64,000 nucleotides of DNA from Lepidodermella squamata (lineage: Eukaryota > Gastrotricha), in assembly GCA_047495785.1 (NCBI GenBank), contig JBLDXI010000007.1, forward strand, positions 2,914,001-2,978,000, read 5' to 3'. Under the pieces are notes generated by a model. It ran no database searches and was not told the origin of the DNA. It saw only the letters and a program-made list of their open reading frames with translations. Below are positions 54,957 through 64,000 of the stretch, piece by piece. Made by a program: the position numbers and the translations under genes. The first letter of the stretch is position 1, and each line of letters begins with the position of its first letter.

Positions 54957-56119
54957 ATTCAGAAAATTGAATTCGATGAATTCTTGGTCGCCCTTTTGAG
55001 GAATATTGCTTTTCGATGTTGGCTACAAGGTTTTGAGACCAGGAAACTGTTATCTTGCATGGTCAGGACATACTAGCAAAATACTCAACCTAAGATTGAA
55101 ATTTCGATTTTTTCAACTTTAAATCGCATAGGTTTCTGATCATTTTTTGATTCAACAAAAAATACCACCGTGTCCGCCATAGTCTCATTGACCTTTGTGT
55201 GATAGATAAAGACAAACGGATTAAGACAAAGCACGGATTAGGAAATATGATAAAATATAAACTAAACTTCAGGATTTTTCCTATTTTTGGAAGTTCGAAG
55301 TCATTTGAGCCATACCTTTCCTCACAAATAATTGAACTACATAGACTCTTGGTGCCAATTCCGGGATACTTGCCCGATCGAAAATTTTTAATTGTTGATA
55401 TGTCTCGTGACTGGCAGGTGCTTGCATTTTTACTTCAAATACTCTACAAAATTGAACTTTTTCATGCCTAAACCGGACTCAGACCCCGAAATCCGTCCGG
55501 TTTATACCACCTGTCCGGTTTAGCCAGTAAATTTATATTGTAAAGTCGACTCTTTTGGATCGAGCCAACCAAAAGCATCCGGTTTAGACAAATTACACTG
55601 TCTTTATATTTTGCTTATAAAATGCAACTTTCAGCTCAACTTTCCGCTTTCAACAAACAAGAACTTGTTGGAGAAGTGTGTGCATGTAGGCGATGTAGGT
55701 TTTTATTGTTACACAGACTGCAGTAAAACCTATTGCCATGAATCCGTCGAGTAGTATACGGTTTACAATGATTAAACGTCAGAAGAGTAATATATAGGCA
55801 TACCTATTGCTTATTATTCATTCAGCTTACTTTTACAATTTCAAATTCTTATTATTATCATTTTTTACATAAGTAGTCACTTGACTGTAAAAAAAAAACC
55901 TGTGGCTATACAGCTTCTAAAATGCTCACGTATTTACCCCCGCCCCCTCCCCCATAGAACCTCCTATTTAGTCCACAAATAAAAAAGGTGTTCCTCCAGC
56001 TAAATAACCACTCGTGCTCAATACCAACGTCTACATATAGCCACAGTTTTTAACAGTGTTGATATTAGATGTTACGATGCTTGCCGCGGAAAAAATCAGA
56101 AATCACTCAACATATCAAA
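54957..56119 (+). repeat. Segmental duplication X, copy 3 (truncated)
   Basis: 54957-55221 is an internal piece of the CCCTTTCA MITE (matching 43855-44118). It then jumps to the middle of the pogo-like element (55222-55600, matching 44340-44716) and continues into the D leader block. The jump happens at a shared ACGGATT, so about 220 bp were deleted at a microhomology. No D pseudogene lies in front. Confidence 0.8.
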
Positions 56120-59100
56120 GTGGATGATCACGACTCTTCTATTTGCCGTTCCGTGAAAATCTCTGGAAAATGTGCGATTGTTACGCCCGAGTTTAGTACT
56201 TTGATGGCTAAACAATTAATCTGGCTAGCTAATTCCAGGCACGCCGGCCTCAAAAACATGAAACTGGCCTCGGCGACTGATCACCGCGATTATATCAGGC
56301 TAGTACCAGAAAATCTTTTCGAGGGCTGTTTTTTGGTCTCAACTCTACCGCAAAGCAAGAGGCGGAATCTGCCAATGACTGCCAAAGGTATTATTCAAGC
56401 TATTACGAATCGAAATTCTTCATCGCATGATGATCGAGTCAAATTTGAACCCCTCGACGCTGTCTTGCTCTTTGTCGCTCTTTGTTCCGATGATTTGGCG
56501 ATTTTTCGACGAGTTTACACGGCTAAACTACCAGTGATTCCACCGTGTTTCGCCTCTACTTTGTTAAACAGAGCGTTAAACTATTTCTATGATGACAGCT
56601 GCTCAACGGCGCTTTTTTTAGTCGAAAACGGGGCGGAGTTGAATGATAAAGATGTCGACGGTAAGTGACGATTTCTTTTCACTGAAATTAAACGAGGGAA
56701 TGTATTAGATACCAATCGTATTTTTCCAAAAATAATGATCTGAATTTCATTTTGCGATGATCAAATATTTTTGACACTCCTGAAAGGTCTCTAAAGTCAG
56801 AGAAAAATGAAACACCCTGCGATGTATTCTAGCTTGGCATCTCTGAATATGCCGCAAAGAATATTTCATTTCATTTTCTGCAATTGAAAAGCCGGTGATT
56901 TCGTGTTTTTCGAAGTTTGGCAGGCGACTGGTAAAAGTTGTGAGGTCGATTTTCGAATGCGTAGCTGTGCAATATTATGCCAAATAGTGTCCAAAATTAT
57001 CCGCCAATTTTCTGGAAAACGACCAAAAAATCCAAGATCGATAGAAAAATTGGGAAATTATTCAAGTTTGCTGCAAAATTGTAAAATTCTCTTGTTTCAT
57101 AATTTCTAAACCTAATTTGTAACCTGCGAAAATCTTAGCTTCGCGCTGTAAGCCACTCCAAACTTCAGTGGATTTCAATTCCGTCTGACCAATTCCTTAT
57201 TTTGACAATTTTGTTAGATGAATCTCACCTGAATTTGGGCGACCCAGTTAATTTTCTCTTGATATAAGGAGGATAGAGGCGTTTCTGATGTCTGTAACCC
57301 AAAGAAACTTGAATTCGAATTTTATCTTCAGAATTCAGAATTGACTAGGAAATTGTAAAAAATAAACCAAACATCACTTTTAACAGCCTACCGACATTAT
57401 CTTCCCGAAATTTTCACAAACAGGACATGTTTGCCCCCCGACTTTGTCCCAACGTCAATTTATTCCCAATTTATATTTCCGATTTGACATTGCCTATTCG
57501 ACATTAGCGCAATTAATTTTATAATTTTTCGTTTAATTACTAACGACATTTAGACTATTGATTCCCGACACTTTCGCCTTGAAAAAAATGTTGCCTTGGG
57601 AATAACAGGTGCATGGTTGTATTTATTGTCGAGAATACTATTCAGCGTTCACATAGCATGAGTGAATCCAAAGTTGAATAAATTAGATGTTTTAGTCGTC
57701 GGCGGTTGTTTCGCTGCTAGCTATCGCCCGCTGGATATAGCTGGATATATAGGATAGGTCGTTGCCCACAACACCTGGTTCCACGCCCACACCTGGTAGA
57801 AGACCTGGTAGAATTGCGGCATCTGTTAAGATTACTAACAGTACTTTTAGCTAGAATAATCCCAAAAACCACGGCCCCAAAAACCCCACGGTCACTTATA
57901 ACAGCTTATCAGGTTATTAGCCCGGGCGTTTTTAGAAAATATTTGGCAAAAGCAGAATAAAAGAGGAGTTCTTAGGGTATCGAATGCCGCTTTCCGCAAC
58001 TCCGGACGATTTTACTTCGATTCATGGCTAATTTTTTAGTCACCCAGACACCCGGCCGGAATTAGGGAACGGTGTGTCCTAATTTCGGCCACCTCATCCA
58101 GGTGCGCTTATACCACTAATTTGGTATCGTTAGATTTGTCTCAAAAAGCTGACTTAAAAACCGCCTTTGTTGCTTCACCTGTGAGCTTTTCCTTGACGAC
58201 GTGTTGCCTGAAACTCAAACTTGTTTTGACAGGTACAAGTTTGATAACTTGTTTTCTACCTAATAGCCTAACTGCGGTTGACTTTCTAAAATTCTGGAAA
58301 AATATCTAAAAATCCCTTGCCTCCTGCAGAGTATCGATTTTGTTTTCCCGAATTCAACTCCACTATTGACTGCTAATTTTTGGAATCGAACCCTCGAAAA
58401 CCCTAAAATTGGCCCTCTCGATCTCTTCACCTGGGCGGTTTTAGATAGAATTTTTTATCAGCTTCGCTGGTAAAAATTGAGATGAAAGCAGTAAACTTTA
58501 AAGAGCCAATTTCAGGTATATTATACCTGCTAAGTAGCGGTAACGGAGCACTCGAGAAGCGAAATGAGCCCGCTCGCTCGCATTTAGAATTATTTTTTTG
58601 CGATCACGTGCTTGAAAAATCATGAAACAGATGGGCTCAACAATGCAATTTTCTTGAATTGCGTGAATATAAAACTGCTGCACAGCACTTCGTGTCCAAA
58701 TTTCGGCCGGTGGCCGAAGTTAGGGCGCAGCAGCCGAATTTAGGAAGTGGCCGAAATTAGGGCTCCCTCCTCTACTTAATGCCGATGAATATGCAAATGA
58801 ACGTGTTGTCCAACATTAGCCAATCTGTTTTCGATCGCCATGAATCAGGTAAAAATCGAAAAATCGGGGCTCACCTTACACACCTTTTGCACCAAAAACC
58901 ATCGATTCCTGGGAAAGAACTGAAGATTTTTCATTTTAATCATCGAAAAACATGGTTGTGTCCAAAATCTCCGGCCCTTCGGCAAAATCTCCGGCAAAAT
59001 CTCCCTGTATTTTTTTATGTTATGAAGCGGACACTTTTTCCTCATGATTCATTCAATTTTTCAGGAGCGTTTTTTGCGATTGTTCGGAGTTTCAATTCAC

Positions 59101-59882
59101 TCAGATACCAGTATCAGTCGGTGAAATTGTTGACAAAAAGTCGCCTGTTATCGTTAATGATACCGAAAGTGCCTCCAGCGTGGCTGCTAAATTTCAATGG
59201 AAAACGGGACTTTGTCGATAATTTGAGCATGCTATTACCTGCGATTTGCAACCATCCTGTGATTATGGAGAAAATTTGCGATGCATTTCAACACTCAACG
59301 AGCCGACCGACTTTCAGCTGGGCTGACTTCTTCATTGGCCGCGCAATATTTGCGTCTGTCAATGAAACTCTGGCTAGAGAATACGTCAGTCTAACTTTAA
59401 AATATATCATTCTACCACTTTTACGGTCTGGCTTCACGGCTGGCGAAAATCTTTACTCGTCTCACAACCCAGAGATCTGCATGGTTACTTTTCGCGGCAT
59501 TTGGGAACTACTTAAAAATGAGTCTGAATTGCAGCACAAATTCCTGGCGGCTGTCCTTCAATGCGTCAGCGAAAGAACGTTTGACAGTTGGTCAAGCCGG
59601 ATGGAAGCACTTACGCTATGTCGAGGAAGATCCCAGGCTGAATTCGATCAAATGAAGAAGGCAGTTGAAAATTTAAGGCGGCGATACTTTTTTTGTCTTC
59701 AAAATTCAGCTCGCTCCACAATATTGAGGCAACTACCCTGGGGCATGAGCAGGCGCAAATCGGCTATTGACAGCCTGCCTATTCCGAAATGTCTCGCGAA
59801 TTATCTTCAATTTGATGATCTCGATTTTGCTGTGGATTTTTCGAGTATGAATATGAACGCCATATGGTTTAGTGATAATTAG
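56069..59882 (+). CDS. Family D7: ankyrin-like/SOCS-box-like protein, start codon altered
   Basis: Exon 1 ends at 56660 (CGACG|GTAAGT), intron 56661-59064 (phase 1), exon 2 59065-59882. The codon equivalent to the ATG of D4 and D6 is GTG here (56120-56122). The nearest in-frame ATG is 17 codons upstream at 56069, inside the former leader, which would give 469 aa with a new N-terminus (MLRCLPRKKSEI). Exon 1 is also more diverged than in the other D genes (CAIVTPEFSTLMAKQLIWLA). Exon 2 is excellent: LTLKYIILPLLRSGFTA, SLQ-box equivalent CLQNSARSTILRQLPWGMSR and LPIPKCLANYLQFDDL. Could be functional with the upstream start, or an early pseudogene. Confidence 0.6.
58079..58761. repeat. Inverted-repeat element in D7 intron
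   Basis: CCTAATTTCGGCCAC (58079-58093) is mirrored by GTGGCCGAAATTAGG (58747-58761). Nearby GGCCGGAATTAGGG on the left and GGTGGCCGAAGTTAGGG on the right repeat the motif. Looks like a MITE of about 0.7 kb, but I could not identify a target duplication. Confidence 0.55.
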
Positions 59883-60393
59883 AATGAATATATTTATTGC
59901 ATGTCTTTATTCTTTATGTTTTCTTTTCAGTTAATTAACACTTGAATACAGGTGCGTGAATAAACGGTGTAATTAGCTCGTCGAGAGCGCGCTGAAGTGG
60001 ATGTGTGCGCACCCTGTTACCTGGGTTCCCATTGCGTGACGCGCATTCGTGTGCGCGCATATATCCACTTCACACCCACTCCGCCCTAATTTTCAATTGT
60101 CGCTGTTGATGTTTTGTTGTCATTGCTATTTGCTCAGAGAATAAAGACTACTTTTATTTCTTATTGTTCAAGTATTATGAAGTCACGCTGTTTTTCCCCG
60201 GTCAGTCATCATATCGAATCGAATTGCCATTTATTTGCCATTTATTAGCCGACACTCGTTCCATAATTTTTCAATTTTTCGACTTTTTCATTGGTTCAAC
60301 TTGCCGAAAATGCCGCAGTAGCTGTCCGCATTGAGCCTGTTTTTTTTACAGGAAAACTCAAATTGAGCATATGATTTGTCTCTCTTTTATGTC

Positions 60394-62107
60394 TCCGTCA
60401 GTTAGTTCTCCGTCAGTCAGCGTATGATTGCCGATGCTGTGTCACGCCTCAAGCCGTTCAAGGCTCCCGGGTTGGATGGTATCAGCCCCGTCTTCTACAA
60501 GTGGGGTGGACCGGTGCTGCAGCGCCACCTCCGGCACATGTTCAACCTGAGCCTCGGATCGCGCTTCGTACTGCCCGACTGGAAGGAAGCTGCTGTGATA
60601 CCCGTGCCGAAAGCTGGCAAGCCGTTGGAGTCCATCGTGGCGCGTTGGTTGGGCGAGTTTTTGGAGAGCCACCACGCCCTGCCCGACAACCAGTATGCGT
60701 TCCGCGCGCACCACTCTGCACCCGATGTCCCTTTACGCGTCGCCCACGCCGTTCACCTTGACCGTTCTCGACACCGAAAAGTGATCGCTGTTGGCCTGGA
60801 CGTCCAGGCGGCTTACGATTCCGTGTGGAGTGCTGGCCTAGCGTTCAAGCTTGCTAAACTGCCGCTTCCTCGAAACCTCGTTTGGTGGCTGACCGATTTC
60901 CTTCGCGATCGCAACTTGCAGGCTCGTGTTGCGGGCTTCCTTAGTCGACAAGTTACCGTCAACTGCGGCGTGCCGCAAGGCTCGCCGCTGTCACCGCTGC
61001 TCTATATCGTTTACACTTCCGATCTGATGACCGCGCCGGCTGCCCCGGGGTGTTATCTCGATGCCTATGCTGATGACCTAACTGTTGTCGGTGAAGGGGT
61101 GGATTTTCCTGACGCTGAGCGTGCTACCCAGGATGAGATCGACCGGATATCAGCGTGGGCCCACGAGTGGCGGCAAAGGTTTAATGCCTCCAAGAGTGAA
61201 GTGATGCCATTCGCGTGGCACAGCTACGATGCCCGACTAACACTCGATGGCTCGGCGATCCCGCAAGTCCCAGTCATGCGCATCCTTGGTGTCCATCTCG
61301 ATGCTAAGTTGACCTGGAAGGCCCACATGGACCGCGTTATCACCCGCTGCACTCGCAATTTATCGCACTTTCGCAGTGTCTGTCGAGCCCCTGGCCTTTC
61401 TCGCCGGTGGCGCCGAACCGCGTATCTAAGTCTCGTTCGAACCACGTCAACGTATGGTAGCATCGTTTTCTGCACTCCACCCAAGTGGCAACTCAAGCGC
61501 CTTGATGTCCTTCAGAACGATTTCCTTCGGGCTCTACTGAACGTCCGCCGCGATGACCGCGTCAGAGTCACGGGCCTCGAACGTCGCGCTGGTCTCCCGC
61601 GTTTCTTTGAACAGACGCAGCGCCGTTACGCCGACAACGCCGTCCGCTTCGTCCTCCCGATCCGCGAAGCTGTCGAGCAACCACGTCTCTCTGCGAACCC
61701 GGTGCCCCGGTCTCCGCTGGCCCTGATCGCCAGCAGGCTTCCTCGGGGTCCTCTGCCCACCTTCGGTGTGTGATCGTTCCGTGTCTCTTCCGTCTTTCTA
61801 CATCTTGTACGTCTTGTCTTGTATAATCCTGGTTCCTCTTCTCCTTTCTTTTCTTTTTCTTCCTGCTGCACTCCTTCTGTTCTGATGTACCCATTACATG
61901 TAATCTTCTGCATACGATAAATATTCCTTTAGCTCGCCCACTAGCGTCCTCAGCGCACTGCCGCCGGCAAGCGCATGTCGTCTCGCAACCGCGTGCCATC
62001 TCTGTCATTTTGTATATACTGTTCGAAAGAAGGGAATTTATTATGTTATATTGTTCTTTTATTTTTTTGTGACTGATGGACAAATAAATTTGAATTTACA
62101 ATTTAGA
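60394..62107 (+). mobile_element. 5'-truncated non-LTR retrotransposon
   Basis: Inserted between TTTATGTC copies at 60386-60393 and 62108-62115. The paralogous empty site TTTATGTC is at 50083-50090. It carries a reverse transcriptase, then a 3' tail with an AATAAA (62083-62088) and the end GAATTTACAATTTAGA, not a long poly(A). GC-rich, unlike the AT-rich surroundings, which fits a recent arrival. Confidence 0.92.
60424..61773 (+). CDS. Reverse transcriptase, jockey/CR1-like, N-terminally truncated
   Basis: 449-aa open frame. Recognisable RT blocks in order: FKAPGLDGISPVFYK (about residues 12-26), VIPVPKAGK, LPDNQYAFRAHHSA, VGLDVQAAYDSVW, GVPQGSPLSPLLYIVYTSDL, the catalytic YADD (in LDAYADDLTVVG), and MRILGVHLDAKLTWKAHM. 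No endonuclease domain precedes it because of 5' truncation. Between PVPKAGKP and IVARWLGEF the conserved RPISLL block expected in non-LTR RTs is missing, an in-frame loss of roughly 15-20 residues that would probably inactivate the enzyme. Start assigned to the first ATG inside the insertion and has no functional meaning. Confidence 0.88.
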   Translation: MIADAVSRLKPFKAPGLDGISPVFYKWGGPVLQRHLRHMFNLSLGSRFVLPDWKEAAVIPVPKAGKPLESIVARWLGEFLESHHALPDNQYAFRAHHSAPDVPLRVAHAVHLDRSRHRKVIAVGLDVQAAYDSVWSAGLAFKLAKLPLPRNLVWWLTDFLRDRNLQARVAGFLSRQVTVNCGVPQGSPLSPLLYIVYTSDLMTAPAAPGCYLDAYADDLTVVGEGVDFPDAERATQDEIDRISAWAHEWRQRFNASKSEVMPFAWHSYDARLTLDGSAIPQVPVMRILGVHLDAKLTWKAHMDRVITRCTRNLSHFRSVCRAPGLSRRWRRTAYLSLVRTTSTYGSIVFCTPPKWQLKRLDVLQNDFLRALLNVRRDDRVRVTGLERRAGLPRFFEQTQRRYADNAVRFVLPIREAVEQPRLSANPVPRSPLALIASRLPRGPLPTFGV

Positions 62108-62115
62108 TTTATGTC

Positions 62116-62665
62116 AGAAACCGGCTCTTAAAAGTGCGGGTTATTTCGCCGAGTTCGAAACCAATATTTCTAGGATTCACGCGCCGGTTGTCCGCCTTGA
62201 ATGCAACGCCTATTTTCCATATTTTTCATAATATTTTATAAAAAAATATTTTTCATATTTTCCTCAGTTCTCATTTTCGTTCGATGATTTTTGAACATTG
62301 AACCTCAACGGTCTCCATAATTTCGGCGCTAAAATTGATTTTTTTTGATTCTTTGAAATTTCCTGGATTTTTTTCTTGATGCTGCCCCCTATACTAAAAA
62401 TGTTAATACAATTTCAAATTTAAATTTTTTTAAATTTAATTGTTAATTTAATTGTTATTTTTAATTTGTTAATTGTTAATTGTTAATTCGTTTTTTCCAT
62501 GAAATTGTTGCTCAAAAAATTTCCAAATTTTCAACCTTGGGCAGACACACCTTCGCGCTTCGGCAAAACTGTTTTGAAGCCTTCATCAACTCGCGTCTCA
62601 ATTCTTAATCCTCAACAATGAATTTTTCATGAATTAGGTATAGATATTTTGAATTCGAAACTGAG
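62116..62665. other. Spacer before the E4 fragment
   Basis: Continuation of duplication Y (matches 50091-50341, then 50990-51218). TTAATTGTTAATTG-type short repeats at 62440-62490. No gene. Confidence 0.6.
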
Positions 62666-62859
62666 ATGGAGCCGAATTGTTCACCCGAAACGTTCTGCGT
62701 TGCTCTGAGAAAAACGGCTGAAATGCTTGTATTGAGGGCGAGAATAACAGCCACTGAACCTGAAGTGGTCAAAGTGTTGTCACTCACTGCAGCCGAGAAC
62801 TATGCCGTGTGCCTTGTACCACTGCGCTTCAGCGGAAAATTCTACCTAAAGCATAGCAT
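62666..62859 (+). pseudogene. Family E4: truncated exon 1
   Basis: MEPNCSPETFCVALRKTAEM through KFYLKHSM is nearly identical to E2 (51219-51410), then homology stops at once. What follows (AAAGATACTTTAATCCGCAG...) is unrelated and carries repeated CGCAGTA/CGCAGCAA motifs. So the duplication ends here or was interrupted by an insertion. The remaining two thirds of exon 1 and exon 2 are not in the window. Confidence 0.8.
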
Positions 62860-63085
62860 GAAAGATACTTTAATCCGCAGCAATTTTTTTTTCTCGCAGT
62901 ATCACTTTCTTTTCGCAGCAAATCAACGTTTTTTCCGCAGTAAATGCTAATTGAATAACTAATTGAAATAATATAGCCACCGAACTATATTAAGGCTATT
63001 CAATATTTAAAATCACGCCAGGTGATTGTAGCGAGCACAATTTGACGCGACATGAGCGAGTGGAACGACGGCTTAAGGTCTTTAA

Positions 63086-63784
63086 CCCTTTCATGGCGGA
63101 ATTATTTACCTGCGGGAGAAAACATATTTGACGGCAGTTCTAGGGGTTTTAGAGGGCCCTGATCACGATTTTGAAACCCGTTTACCTCTATCTATCACCG
63201 TTAATGCTGTAAACTGGCTGAAATCGTCCTATCCGCCCAGCTGATTTCAGCAGATTTTTCGAACACCCTAATTTCTGTGACAGGTGCCTCCAGCTTTAGA
63301 ATTTTATATTACAAATTACTCCCATGAATGTCCCCAAAATTCTCCCTCACTCAAATCGCCGAACACATTCAGTTTAAAAAAGTTTCAGAGGCTCAGCATT
63401 CAGATCCGAATTCAGCTTTTCCAGTTTATGCTCGCGACAGTTTTTGCAGCACAAAAACCACGCACTCCGCCTGTATGAGTCCTGGCGGATAGGACGATTT
63501 CGGCCGGTTTGATTAAATCTCAATAGCGCCGTCATTTTTAATTTCCAACTCGAAAAAATTTACACAGAGGTCAATGAGACTATGCGGACACGGGGGTATT
63601 TTTTGTTGGATCCAAAAATGATCAGAAACCTATGAGATTTCAAGCGGCGCCCTGGTCTCAAAACCTTGTAGCCAACATCGAAAAGCAATATTCCTGAAAA
63701 GGGCGATCAAAAATTCATCGAATTCAATTTTCTGTGAATTTTCAAAGTCGAAATTCCGAAATCGTCCTTCCCGCCGTGAAAGGG
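63086..63784. mobile_element. CCCTTTCA piggyBac-like MITE, 699 bp
   Basis: CCCTTTCATGGCGG and CCGCCGTGAAAGGG ends between TTAA sites (63082-63085, 63785-63788). Same family as 43787-44206. Contains a nested inverted pair, GAAATCGTCCTATCCGCCCA (63219-63238) and its complement near 63484-63503, suggesting an inner element. Confidence 0.85.
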
Positions 63785-63934
63785 TTAACAAATTGTTTTT
63801 CACATGTTAAACTCGCGACTTGATCAACTGCCAAATTCAATTACTAAAATATATGAATTATTTATGCCGTCTCCATCAACAATTGTAAGATCTTCCTACG
63901 GGAGGCAGCGAATGCTCGAGGGTCAAATGTATCT

Positions 63935-63994
63935 CACTACATGTACCCCGTACATGTATCCCGTATGTCTCCGTACATGTACGTGTATCCCGTG
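63935..63994 (+). repeat. Short minisatellite of TACATGTA units
   Basis: Repeats of TACATGTAYCCCG and shortened versions at the right edge of the window. The array may continue outside. Each TACATGTA is itself a palindrome. Confidence 0.65.
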
Positions 63995-64000
63995 AAGAAA

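Larger units (their letters stand above)
58815..62859 (+). repeat. Segmental duplication Y, copy 2
   Basis: Counterpart of 48545-51420 with the non-LTR element inserted. Offset to copy 1 is about 10.3 kb at D exon 2. The block ends abruptly at 62859 inside the E-type exon 1. Confidence 0.85.

Noticed and set aside
61568-62083. 171-aa minus-strand ORF near the retrotransposon end
   Set aside because: Antisense of the RT C-terminus and 3' tail; low-complexity lysine/glutamate run.

Overview
The window looks like gene-dense eukaryotic DNA from a small-genome invertebrate, most likely a nematode. The reasons are 47-55 nt introns ending in TTTTCAG-like acceptors, a Cys-loop ligand-gated channel, AT-rich spacers, pyrimidine-AG acceptors 10-40 bp before most start codons (5'-UTR intron or trans-splice sites), and some intergenic gaps under 200 bp with a poly(A) signal followed by an acceptor. 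The species cannot be named from this sequence, and a tardigrade or mite is not excluded. There is no sign of bacterial genes, CRISPR arrays or rRNA, and I found no convincing tRNA.

Layout. (1) 1-1.3 kb: 3' part of an orphan Cys-loop receptor. (2) 1.5-12.6 kb: two families interleaved as duplicated units. Family A is an unknown all-helical protein of about 671 aa, with one intact gene and three relics. Family B is a 186-aa secreted ankyrin-repeat protein, with two intact genes. (3) 14.5-23.8 kb: three intronless family C genes plus a tiny relic. (4) 26-63 kb: families D and E (two-exon genes, phase-1 intron) and a fourth C gene, mixed with pseudogenes made by nested segmental duplications. 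Every recognised host gene is on the + strand.

Main biological point: families C, D and E end in the same ~43-residue module, (S/R)LQNxARxAIxxxLP...(L)PxPxxLxxFLxF. It looks like a SOCS box (BC box followed by an LPxP Cullin-5 box). Weak ankyrin-like helical repeats precede it, including a shared ILPLLRAGxTF motif. I infer one fast-evolving superfamily of ASB-like (ankyrin + SOCS box) substrate adaptors for Elongin BC/Cullin-5 ubiquitin ligases. It would parallel the F-box and MATH-BTB expansions of nematodes. D and E are clearly homologous across exon 2. C shares only the C-terminal half.

Mobile DNA is abundant and well delimited by target-site duplications: TTAA (piggyBac-like MITEs, two or more families), TA (Tc1/mariner- and pogo-like MITEs), 8 bp (hAT), 9 bp (MULE/foldback-like) and an 8-bp TSD around a 5'-truncated non-LTR retrotransposon whose empty site survives in a paralogous copy. 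These insertions date the duplications and sit mostly in introns or spacers of the C/D/E cluster.
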